Translations under genes and position numbers: made by a program
Origin: Limiplasma sp034927815
Lineage (GTDB): Bacteria > Bacillota > Clostridia > Christensenellales > Aristaeellaceae
Reading direction: 5' to 3'
Assembly: GCA_034927815.1 (NCBI GenBank)
Contig: JAYFPK010000004.1
Location: forward strand, 62,001-126,000
DNA: 64,000 nucleotides
Shown: in pieces, positions 9,002 to 16,698 of the stretch
How the letters are laid out: every line of letters starts with the position of its first letter
Position numbering within the stretch: position 1 is the first letter of the stretch
The notes under the pieces: model-generated
Told to the model about the DNA's origin: nothing
Seen by the model: the letters and a program-made list of their open reading frames with translations, nothing else
The model's database searches: none

Positions 9002-9198
9002 TCTCCCGGGAGGGAGACCAGGGCAGGTGCGACGTGCGGGGCAACATCGTCCCGGTGGAGTTGGGCATTGTGGATTGCGACATCGGCGACTACCTGCTGA
9101 TTCATGCGGGCTGCGCCATTCAAAAGGTGAAGAAGGAAGAGGCCCAGGAGCTGTTGGAGCTCCTTGCCCTGGTGGACTCCTATGCAAGCAACGGTTGA
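8974..9198 (+). CDS. hypC: Hydrogenase assembly chaperone HypC
   Basis: A 74-aa protein starting MCIAVPGK. Cys2 is the conserved residue that carries the Fe(CN)2CO unit between HypD and the hydrogenase large subunit. A GGAGGAAG site precedes the ATG inside the end of hypF. It overlaps the start of hypD by 17 bp. Length and the central small beta-barrel pattern fit the HypC/HupF family. Confidence 0.95.
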   Translation: MCIAVPGKLISREGDQGRCDVRGNIVPVELGIVDCDIGDYLLIHAGCAIQKVKKEEAQELLELLALVDSYASNG

Positions 9199-10234
9199 GA
9201 GCCTGGCCGCCGAACTCCGGAATTACCGGGGGCGGCCCATCCGGCTGATGGAGGTCTGCGGCACCCATACCGCCGCCATTTCCAAGCAGGGCGTCGCCTC
9301 CTTGCTGCCGGAGAGCATCCATCTGGTGTCCGGCCCAGGCTGCCCGGTGTGCGTCACCCCCGGCGGATACATCGATGCCCTGTGCCAGGCGGCTTTGGAA
9401 AAAAATACCACCGTGCTGACCTTTGGGGACATGATGCGGGTGCCCGGCGGCCGGGGCTCCTTGATGGAGGCCAAGGCCCGGGGGGGGAGCGTGGAGATGA
9501 TGTACTCCCCCACGGACGCCGTGCGCCATGCCAAGGCGCAGCCCGGACGCACCTTTATCGTGGCGGCCCTGGGCTTTGAAACCACCTTGCCCCTGTACGC
9601 GCTGCTGATCCGCCGCCTCAAGGCGGAAAATATCCGCAACGTGCGGCTGTTCACCCAGCTCAAGGCCCTGATGCCATGCCTGCGGTGGCTCTGCGAAAAA
9701 GACGCCGCCATCGATGGCTTTTTGGGGCCGGGCCACGTCAGCGCCATTTTGGGAGCGGACGCTTACCGGCCCTTCTGCGAAAGGTACCGGGTACCCCTGG
9801 CCGTGGCGGGCTTTGGCTACGAGCATCTGGTGATCGCTATCCACGACCTGGTGACCCAGATTTCCCAGGGAAAGCACGAGGTGCGCAACTTCTACCCCAA
9901 CGTGGTGTCGGCTGCGGGGAATGAGAAGGCCCAGGCTTTGATCCGGGAGTTTTTCGTCCTTGAGCCCTCCCGCTGGCGGGGCATGGGAGAGGTGCCGGGT
10001 TCCGGCTACGGCCTGGCCCCGGCGTATGGGGAGTTTGACGCCGGGCTTTCCATCCTCCGGGAGGAGGCGGAGCCGCCCGGCTGCCTGTGCGCCGACGTCA
10101 TCATCGGCCGGGCCACCCCCAAGGAGTGCCCCATGTTCGGCGCCGTTTGCCTACCCCAGTCCCCGGTGGGGCCGTGCATGGTCTCCAGCGAGGGAAGCTG
10201 CGGCATCTGGTATCAGCACCATCGGGACAGATAG
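9182..10234 (+). CDS. hypD: Hydrogenase assembly protein HypD
   Basis: A 350-aa iron-sulfur scaffold on which the Fe(CN)2CO cofactor is built. The signature motifs CGTHT and GPGCPVCVTP are near the N-terminus. The C-terminal cluster of cysteines (CLCAD, KECPMFG, CLPQSPVGPC, GSCGIW) fits the 4Fe-4S and redox-active thiols of the family. I chose the ATG at 9182; an upstream TTG at 9164 is possible but would deepen the overlap with hypC. It is followed 16 bp later by hypE. Confidence 0.95.
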   Translation: MQATVESLAAELRNYRGRPIRLMEVCGTHTAAISKQGVASLLPESIHLVSGPGCPVCVTPGGYIDALCQAALEKNTTVLTFGDMMRVPGGRGSLMEAKARGGSVEMMYSPTDAVRHAKAQPGRTFIVAALGFETTLPLYALLIRRLKAENIRNVRLFTQLKALMPCLRWLCEKDAAIDGFLGPGHVSAILGADAYRPFCERYRVPLAVAGFGYEHLVIAIHDLVTQISQGKHEVRNFYPNVVSAAGNEKAQALIREFFVLEPSRWRGMGEVPGSGYGLAPAYGEFDAGLSILREEAEPPGCLCADVIIGRATPKECPMFGAVCLPQSPVGPCMVSSEGSCGIWYQHHRDR

Positions 10235-10250
10235 GCGGGGAGGAAGCGCC

Positions 10251-11237
10251 ATGAGGATTACCCAGGCCCACGGCGGCGGCGGGAAGCTTACCACCGCTTT
10301 GATTCACGATATTTTTGCCCGGCACTTTGCCAACGAAACCCTGGACCGGATGGAGGACGCGGCGGTGGTGGACCTTTCGGTTCCCAAAATTGCCCTGACC
10401 ACCGATTCCTTTGTGGTCACGCCTTTGTTTTTCCCCGGCGGCGACATCGGGCGGCTGGCGGTGTGCGGCACCGTCAACGACCTGCTGATGCGGGGGGCCG
10501 TTCCCCGCTACCTCACGGCGGGCTTTATCCTGGAGGAGGGCCTGGATACCCAGGTGCTGGAGAAGGTGGCCCGGTCCATGCAGGAAACCGCCCGGGAGGC
10601 GGGGGTATCCATCGTGGCCGGGGATACCAAGGTGGTGGAAGGCAACGGCGGGCTGTACATCAACACCGCCGGGGTAGGGGAAATGCGCCACCCCCAGAAC
10701 ATCAGCGTGCAAAACGCCCGGCCTGGGGACGTGGTGATCCTCTCCGGGGATTTGGGGCTGCACCATGCCGCCATCCTCTCCGCCCGGCTGGGCATTGAGA
10801 ACGCCATCCAAAGCGACGCCGCGCCCCTGGGGGAGATGGTCCTTGGGCTGCTGGAGGCGGGCTTGCCCGTCCACACCCTCCGGGACATCACCCGGGGGGG
10901 CCTGGGGACGGTCCTGTACGAGATCGCCCAGGGCTCCGGGGTGCGCATCGCCGTGGACCATACCGTTCCCCTGACCAATGAGACCGTGGGGGGCTTTTGC
11001 GAGCTGCTGGGGCTGGACCCCCTGTTCATGGGCAACGAGGGGAAGCTGGCCTTGGTGTTGCCCCGGGAACACCAGGAGCAGGCCCTTGCCGTGTTGGGAA
11101 AGGCCAGGTACGGGGCAAGCCCCAGGGTGGTGGCACAGGTACAGGAGGGCCCCGCCTTGGTGACCCTGAGCACCCGGGCGGGAGGAACCCGGCCCATCGA
11201 ACCCCTGGCCGGGGAGGGGCTGCCCCGAATCTGCTGA
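10251..11237 (+). CDS. hypE: Carbamoyl phosphate-derived cyanide-forming protein HypE
   Basis: A 328-aa AIR synthase-like (PurM fold) protein that dehydrates the HypF-derived thiocarboxamide to thiocyanate. The N-terminal GGGGK motif of the ATP site is visible. The protein ends in LPRIC, matching the family's C-terminal PRxC, whose terminal Cys accepts the carbamoyl group. The ATG at 10251 is preceded by GGGGAGG. It is the last gene of the hyp operon and is followed by a terminator. Confidence 0.96.
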   Translation: MRITQAHGGGGKLTTALIHDIFARHFANETLDRMEDAAVVDLSVPKIALTTDSFVVTPLFFPGGDIGRLAVCGTVNDLLMRGAVPRYLTAGFILEEGLDTQVLEKVARSMQETAREAGVSIVAGDTKVVEGNGGLYINTAGVGEMRHPQNISVQNARPGDVVILSGDLGLHHAAILSARLGIENAIQSDAAPLGEMVLGLLEAGLPVHTLRDITRGGLGTVLYEIAQGSGVRIAVDHTVPLTNETVGGFCELLGLDPLFMGNEGKLALVLPREHQEQALAVLGKARYGASPRVVAQVQEGPALVTLSTRAGGTRPIEPLAGEGLPRIC

Positions 11238-11246
11238 CCTGGGCGC

Positions 11247-11283
11247 GCTCCCCTTCCGGGACGGGAGGGGAGCCGCTGTTTTT
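11247..11283 (+). terminator. Rho-independent terminator of the hyp operon
   Basis: GCTCCCCT (11247-11254) pairs with AGGGGAGC (11266-11273), followed within six bases by TTTTT. It lies 9 bp after the hypE stop. Confidence 0.75.
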
Positions 11284-11295
11284 ACACCCCTCAGA

Positions 11296-11325
11296 TTGTA
11301 CAAAAATCTCCTGGAGTGGTATAAT
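11296..11325 (+). promoter_or_regulatory. Promoter of the carboxypeptidase gene
   Basis: TTGTAC (11296-11301) and TATAAT (11320-11325) with an 18-bp spacer; the -10 also has an upstream TGG (extended -10). Confidence 0.7.
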
Positions 11326-11330
11326 AAACT

Positions 11331-11347
11331 GTTATCGTTTTGATAAC
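11331..11347. promoter_or_regulatory. Dyad GTTATC-N5-GATAAC at the transcription start
   Basis: A perfect 6-bp inverted repeat with a 5-bp centre sits immediately downstream of the carboxypeptidase promoter, in the initially transcribed region. It may be an operator or a stabilising 5' hairpin. Confidence 0.35.
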
Positions 11348-11375
11348 GGATCAGGAATCGGCGGGAGGTACGGGG

Positions 11376-12890
11376 ATGATCAATACGCCGGGGGGAAGGC
11401 ATGGGTTTGCCGGAAGGTTATGGGCGGCCCTGCTCATAGCCGTGCTGGTGGCATCCCTGGGGAGTTCCCCCTTCCTGGCGCAGAGGGCCCTGGCCGAGGA
11501 CGTGGTGGACGATGTGAAGTTCATCGCCCCCCAGCTCCCTTCGGATGTGGACCCCTACGACCCGGAGCATCCCGAGGAGCTCCAGGAGGAGCAGCTCTAC
11601 GCCAAGGCCGCCATCCTCATCGAGGCCAAGTCCGGAGAGGTCATCTTTGAAAAGAACCCGGATGAACGGATGTACCCCGCCTCCACCACAAAAATCCTTA
11701 CCGTGCTGCTGGGGATCATGATGGGGGACATGAGCGCCGAGGTCACCATGACCTCCACCGCCGCGGACATCCCCAGCGACAGCTCCACCATCCCCCTGGA
11801 TGTGGGAGAGACCATTAATTTTCAGGACCTGCTGTATGTGACGCTGATGCGCTCGGGCAACGAGGGCGCGAACCTCATCGCGGAGATCATCAGCGGCAAC
11901 GCCAACGACTTCTCGGTGCTGATGAACCAGGCGGCGGCCATGTACGGCTGCACAGGCACCAATTTTGTCAATCCCAGCGGATTGCCCAACAACGACCATT
12001 ACAGCACGGCCCGGGACATGGCGAAGATCGCCCAGGCCGCCATGCAAAACGACACCTTCCGGGACATGGCCAGGATCTACACCTACAACCTGCCCCGGAG
12101 CAACCTGCACCGCTCCCGGGTGCTGATGAGCCAATCGCCGGATTTTCTCAACCCCAACCTGGAGGGCAATGAATTCTACTATCCCTCCGCCATCGGCATC
12201 AAGACCGGCTATCACGCCAGGGCGGGCTATTGCTACGTGGGCGCCGCGGAAAAGGACGGCGTGGAGTTGATCTCCGTGGTGCTGTACACCACCAGGAACG
12301 GCCGCTGGACCGACACCAAAAAGCTGATGGAATACGGCTTTTCGCAGTTCGTCAGCATGACGCCCCTTCAAATGTACAACCAGAGCCCCGTGGTGGTGGA
12401 AACCTCGGGCTTCGCCATGGAGGACCCGGACCTGGGCCGCCTGCCCCTGGACATCCGCGCCCCGGAAGGGACCCGGCAGGTGCACATCGTAGCCACCCGC
12501 ACCGAGATGGACGCCATGGCCCGCAACCTGAGGCAGACCGTGCTCATTGAGTACACCCGGGACTTCAACGCCCCCATCACCCAGGGCGAGGTCATGGGCA
12601 AGATGACCTACTACCCCACGGACGGCGGAAGCCCCGTGGAGTATGAGCTGCTGGCCTCCCGGTCCATCCAGCGTCGGGTGAACGCCCCCAAGACCCTGGA
12701 GGAAATCGAGGCGGAGGTCTACGGGGATTCCAATCCCTTACCCCCCTTCTCCTGGGAGCTGCTGATCGTGGGACTCAGCCCCTTTGTGGGCGCCTTCATC
12801 GCCATTCGGCTGCTGCTGCGGCTTTTCCGCCGCACAGGTCGCCACAAAAAGGGCCGGGTGCCCAAGCCCGGCAACCGGTACTTCCGCTGA
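11376..12890 (+). CDS. dacF: Serine-type D-Ala-D-Ala carboxypeptidase (DacF/PBP5 family)
   Basis: A 504-aa exported penicillin-binding protein that trims the terminal D-Ala of peptidoglycan stem peptides. A signal sequence covers about residues 10-40. The active-site motifs are STTK (Ser103, Lys106), SGN (160-162) and KTG (276-278). A PBP5 C-terminal beta domain (about 350-440) precedes a C-terminal membrane helix (about 462-485) and a basic cytoplasmic tail. I chose the ATG at 11376 because GGGAGG lies at the right distance; an upstream TTG would fall inside the dyad. A DacB-type sporulation role is also possible, so the exact symbol is less certain than the family. Confidence 0.9.
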   Translation: MINTPGGRHGFAGRLWAALLIAVLVASLGSSPFLAQRALAEDVVDDVKFIAPQLPSDVDPYDPEHPEELQEEQLYAKAAILIEAKSGEVIFEKNPDERMYPASTTKILTVLLGIMMGDMSAEVTMTSTAADIPSDSSTIPLDVGETINFQDLLYVTLMRSGNEGANLIAEIISGNANDFSVLMNQAAAMYGCTGTNFVNPSGLPNNDHYSTARDMAKIAQAAMQNDTFRDMARIYTYNLPRSNLHRSRVLMSQSPDFLNPNLEGNEFYYPSAIGIKTGYHARAGYCYVGAAEKDGVELISVVLYTTRNGRWTDTKKLMEYGFSQFVSMTPLQMYNQSPVVVETSGFAMEDPDLGRLPLDIRAPEGTRQVHIVATRTEMDAMARNLRQTVLIEYTRDFNAPITQGEVMGKMTYYPTDGGSPVEYELLASRSIQRRVNAPKTLEEIEAEVYGDSNPLPPFSWELLIVGLSPFVGAFIAIRLLLRLFRRTGRHKKGRVPKPGNRYFR

Positions 12891-12927
12891 TTCACCGCCG
12901 CATCACAAAAGGAAAGGGGGGAGGCCC

Positions 12928-15180
12928 GTGGTCGCCCAGGTCATTGTGGACGTCATCCATAGCAATGTGGCCAAACCCTTTTCCTACCGGGTGCCCCAGG
13001 GCATGGACCTGGCGGTGGGCACCCGGGTCAGCGTGCCCCTGGGCCGCAGGCAGGTGGACGGCTTGGTGGTGGAGCTCATGGGGGAGGAAGCGCTGGGGGC
13101 GGAGGTGCCCCTGGAAAAGCTGAAGCCCATCCGGGCCGTCCTGGAGGATTTTCCCGCGGTGCCGCCGGAATTGGTGGCCCTGGCGGAGGAAATGGCTTTG
13201 GCGGCCCACTGTCCCCTGGCGGAAACCCTCCGGCTGATGCTTCCCGCCGCTTTGCGGGCCGGGCGCATCCAGGTGAAGACAGAGGCTTTTGCCCAGCTTT
13301 TGCCGGGGGTGGACGCCCAGCAGGAGGCCCAGGCCCAAAGGCGCGCCCCCAAGCGCGCCACGCTGCTCCGGCTGCTGGCGGACGGGGAGCCCCATGCCCT
13401 GAAGGAATTGGCGGAGCTGGTGAAGGACCCCCGGGAAGCCCTGGGGCGCTTGGAGAAGGACGGCCTTATGCGGCTGTGGGAGCAAGAGGCCTACCGCAGC
13501 CCCTATGAGGCCCTCCAGGCTAGGGATAGCGGGGCTCCGGCCCTGACGGCGGAGCAGGGGGAGGCCCTGGAGGGCATGCTCCCCGACATGGAGAAGGGGC
13601 GGGGAGCGTTCCTGCTCCACGGGGTCACGGGAAGCGGAAAGACCGAGGTATACCTGGCCTTGGTGCGCCGGGTGCTGGAAATGGACAAAAGCGCCATTGT
13701 GCTGGTGCCGGAAATCGCCCTGACTCCGCAGATGGTGAACTGGTTCAGGGGCCGCTTCGGGCCCCGGACCGCCGTTCTCCACAGCCGCCTCACGGACGGC
13801 CAGCGCTACGACGAGTGGCGGCGCATCCGCAAGGGCGAGGCCCGGGTGGTGATCGGGGCCCGCAGCGCCATCTTCGCCCCGGTGAGGAGCCTGGGGCTGG
13901 TGGTGGTGGACGAGGAGCATGAGCAAACCTACCTCAGCGACCGCCATCCCCGCTACGACGCCAGGCAGGTGGCCCATAGCCGGGCCTCCCGGGAAGGGGC
14001 GACCCTGGTGCTCTCCAGCGCCACCCCCAGCATCCTCTCCTTTGCCAGGGCGCGGCGGGGGGATTATACCTTGGTGGAGATGCCCTCCCGGGTGCTGGGC
14101 CGCCCGCTGCCCACGGTGACGGTGGTGGACATGCGCCGGGAGCTGGCAGCGGGGAACCGCTCCCTGTTCAGCCTTCCCCTGATGGAGAAGCTCAGGCAAT
14201 GCCTGGGTGAGGGGCACCAGGCCATGCTCTTTCTCAACCGGCGGGGCTACAACACCTTTGTGAGCTGCCGGAGCTGCGGCTACGTGGTCAAATGCGACGC
14301 CTGCGATATCTCCATGACGCTGCACCAGGTTCAGGACAGCGAAAAGGGGGAGATGCGCTGCCACCTCTGCGGCGCGGTCAAGCCGCCGCCCCAGGCCTGC
14401 CCCGCTTGCGGCAGCCCCTATATCCGCTATTTCGGCAGCGGCACCCAACGGGTGGAGGAGGAGCTGAAAAAGCTGATCCCCGGGGTGAAGGTCCTGCGCA
14501 TGGACATCGACACCACCAAGGAGCGGGAAGCCCACGCCACCATTTTGGAGGCCTTCCGCCAGGGCCGGGCCCAGGTGCTGGTAGGCACCCAGATGATCGC
14601 CAAGGGCCTGGACTTTCCCAGGGTGACCCTGGTGGGGGTGGTGGCGGCGGACATGACCTTGCACCTGCCGGATTACCGGGCCCAGGAGCGGACCTTTCAG
14701 CTCATCACCCAGGTGGCGGGCCGGGCGGGCCGGGCCGAGGACCCGGGGGAGGTAGTGGTGCAGACCTACCAGCCGGAGCATCCGTGCATTCTGGCTGCCG
14801 CCGCCCAGGACTACCGCGGCTTTTTCACCCAGGAGTTTGAACGGCGGCGCAAGGGGCTCTATCCCCCCTTTACCATGCTGGCCCGGCTGCTGGTGGAAAG
14901 CCCCGGGGAGGAGAGGGCCAAGGAGATGGCCGAAAGGCTTTACGAGGCCATGCAAGCCTACCTGCTGTCCCATCCGGCGCAGAAGAAGCGGGTGCTGCTC
15001 TGCCGCCTGGATGAGGCCCCGGTGAAGAAGATTCGCGGACAATTCCGCTATCATGTACTGCTCAAGCTGTTTGAGCACCCCGACGCAGGCCCCGTTTTGG
15101 CGCTGCTGGCCCAGCTGGCCGCGGTGGAGGGGGAGGGCTGCCGGGTCTATGGGGAGGTCAACCCCACGACGTTGATGTAA
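12928..15180 (+). CDS. priA: Primosomal protein N' (replication restart helicase PriA)
   Basis: A 750-aa superfamily 2 DNA helicase that reloads the replisome at stalled forks. It has an N-terminal DNA-binding domain (about 1-110), Walker A GVTGSGKTE (about 231-239), DEEH (about 328-331), a zinc-binding insertion of paired CxxC motifs (about 446-496), and the helicase C-terminal motifs TQMIAKGLDFP and QVAGRAGRA. GTG at 12928 is preceded by GGGGGGAGG. It opens the housekeeping cluster that continues with def and fmt. Confidence 0.95.
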   Translation: MVAQVIVDVIHSNVAKPFSYRVPQGMDLAVGTRVSVPLGRRQVDGLVVELMGEEALGAEVPLEKLKPIRAVLEDFPAVPPELVALAEEMALAAHCPLAETLRLMLPAALRAGRIQVKTEAFAQLLPGVDAQQEAQAQRRAPKRATLLRLLADGEPHALKELAELVKDPREALGRLEKDGLMRLWEQEAYRSPYEALQARDSGAPALTAEQGEALEGMLPDMEKGRGAFLLHGVTGSGKTEVYLALVRRVLEMDKSAIVLVPEIALTPQMVNWFRGRFGPRTAVLHSRLTDGQRYDEWRRIRKGEARVVIGARSAIFAPVRSLGLVVVDEEHEQTYLSDRHPRYDARQVAHSRASREGATLVLSSATPSILSFARARRGDYTLVEMPSRVLGRPLPTVTVVDMRRELAAGNRSLFSLPLMEKLRQCLGEGHQAMLFLNRRGYNTFVSCRSCGYVVKCDACDISMTLHQVQDSEKGEMRCHLCGAVKPPPQACPACGSPYIRYFGSGTQRVEEELKKLIPGVKVLRMDIDTTKEREAHATILEAFRQGRAQVLVGTQMIAKGLDFPRVTLVGVVAADMTLHLPDYRAQERTFQLITQVAGRAGRAEDPGEVVVQTYQPEHPCILAAAAQDYRGFFTQEFERRRKGLYPPFTMLARLLVESPGEERAKEMAERLYEAMQAYLLSHPAQKKRVLLCRLDEAPVKKIRGQFRYHVLLKLFEHPDAGPVLALLAQLAAVEGEGCRVYGEVNPTTLM

Positions 15181-15202
15181 GGTCAGGAAGGAATGAAGCA
15201 AG

Positions 15203-15748
15203 ATGGCAATCCGGAAGATTGTGGAGATCGGCGATGAAAAGCTGCGCAAGCAAGCCAAAAAGGTGGAGAAGTTCGACCTGAGGCTGAGAATATTGTTAAA
15301 GGATATGGCGGATACCATGTACAAGGCCGAGGGGGTGGGCCTGGCGGCCCCCCAGGTGGGTATTTTGCGCCGCGTGGTGGTGGTGGACGTGGGAGAGGGG
15401 CTGATGGAGCTGGTCAACCCGGAGATCATCGCCAGCGAGGGCTCCGAGTGCGGCCCCGAGGGCTGCCTGAGCGTTCCCGGCCGCAGCGGCCTGGTGATCC
15501 GGCCCACGAAGGTGACGGTGCGGGCCCAGGACGCCAAGGGCGAGTTCTTTGAGGTGACCGGAGAAGGATACCTGGCCCGGGCCTTCTGCCATGAGATCGA
15601 CCATCTGAACGGCGTTTTGTACGTGGATAAGATGGAGCGGGAGATCTTCCCCGATGAGGAAGCCGACGAGGCGGACTGCGGCGGGGAAGACGGCCAGGAG
15701 GGGGAAGAGGGAGCTTCGGAGGAAGCGGACGGGGAGGAAAAGGCGTGA
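15203..15748 (+). CDS. def: Peptide deformylase with acidic C-terminal tail
   Basis: A 181-aa metalloenzyme that removes the formyl group from nascent proteins. The three PDF motifs are present: GVGLAAPQVG, EGCLSVPG (Cys88) and HEIDH (His130, Glu131, His134), which together bind the catalytic metal. About 30 extra residues at the C-terminus are almost entirely Glu, Asp, Gly and Ala; most deformylases end soon after the HEIDH helix. It lies between priA and fmt, the usual order in Bacillota, and its stop overlaps the fmt start. Confidence 0.96.
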   Translation: MAIRKIVEIGDEKLRKQAKKVEKFDLRLRILLKDMADTMYKAEGVGLAAPQVGILRRVVVVDVGEGLMELVNPEIIASEGSECGPEGCLSVPGRSGLVIRPTKVTVRAQDAKGEFFEVTGEGYLARAFCHEIDHLNGVLYVDKMEREIFPDEEADEADCGGEDGQEGEEGASEEADGEEKA

Positions 15749-16698
15749 GCTTGAGGGTGGCGTTCATGGGTACCCCGGAGTTCGCGGTGCCCTCCTTGCG
15801 GGCCTTGGTGGAGGCCGGATACGATGTGGTCGGGGTGTTCACCCAGCCGGACCGCCCCAAGGGACGGGGGGGCAAGGTGCAGCAAAGCCCGGTGAAGGAA
15901 TATGCCGTCAGCCGGGGCATCCCGGTGTTTCAGCCCAGCCGCATCCGGGTGGACGGCGTGGAGGCGCTGCGCTCCCTCAGGCCCCAGGCCTGCGTCACCG
16001 CCGCCTTCGGCCAGATTCTCTCCCAGGAGGTGCTGGACATCCCGCCCTTGGGCACGGTGAACGTCCATGCCTCCTTGCTGCCCAGGCACAGGGGGGCCGC
16101 TCCGGTGCAATGGGCCATTTTGCAAGGGGATGCGCAGACCGGGGTCACCACCATGCTCACGGACAAGGGCATCGATACCGGGGACATGCTGCTGAAAGCC
16201 GCCTGCCCCATCGCGGATACGGATACGGCGGGGGGGGTGCTGGAAAAGCTCTCCTTCATGGGGGCGGAGCTGCTGCTTCAAACGCTGGCGCTCCTGGAGC
16301 AAGGGACCTGCCCCAGGGAGAAGCAAAACGGGGACGAGGCCACCTATGACCCCATGCTCACCAAGGAGATGGGCCTGCTGGATTTTGCCCAGGGAACCCA
16401 GCCTTGCCTGCGCCGGGTGCGGGCCATGGACCCCTGGCCCGGGGCCTATGCCCAACTGAGGGAAGGGGCGCTCAAGGTGTGGAAGGCCGCCCAGGCGGCG
16501 GAAAATTCCGGGGACGGCGCTCCCTCCGGAACCATCCTGTGGGCTGATGGAGACAAGGGCCTGGTGGTGGCCACGGCGGACGGAGCCATAGAGCTGGTCC
16601 AGATCCAGGCCCCCAATGGGAAGCGAATGGACGCAAAAGCCTTTTTGAGAGGCCATGGCCTTGAGACTGGCAAGCTGCTCAGTGAGGTGAGCTTATGA
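15745..16698 (+). CDS. fmt: Methionyl-tRNA formyltransferase
   Basis: A 317-aa enzyme that formylates initiator Met-tRNA using 10-formyl-THF. The N-terminal Rossmann-like domain has MGTPEFAVPSL, the HASLLPRHRGAAPV motif with the catalytic His, and DTGDML. The C-terminal OB-like domain is about residues 205-310. The GTG start overlaps the def stop (GTGA) and has GGGGAGG upstream. It ends in an ATGA overlap with rsmB. Confidence 0.96.
   Translation: MSLRVAFMGTPEFAVPSLRALVEAGYDVVGVFTQPDRPKGRGGKVQQSPVKEYAVSRGIPVFQPSRIRVDGVEALRSLRPQACVTAAFGQILSQEVLDIPPLGTVNVHASLLPRHRGAAPVQWAILQGDAQTGVTTMLTDKGIDTGDMLLKAACPIADTDTAGGVLEKLSFMGAELLLQTLALLEQGTCPREKQNGDEATYDPMLTKEMGLLDFAQGTQPCLRRVRAMDPWPGAYAQLREGALKVWKAAQAAENSGDGAPSGTILWADGDKGLVVATADGAIELVQIQAPNGKRMDAKAFLRGHGLETGKLLSEVSL

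Noticed and set aside
6620..9877. A 1085-aa open frame opposite hypF-hypD
   Set aside because: Same cause; the plus-strand genes here are unmistakable.
12892..16656. A 1254-aa open frame on the minus strand opposite priA-def-fmt
   Set aside because: High third-position GC keeps the opposite strand open; the translation is low-complexity His/Gly/Gln-rich and matches no family.
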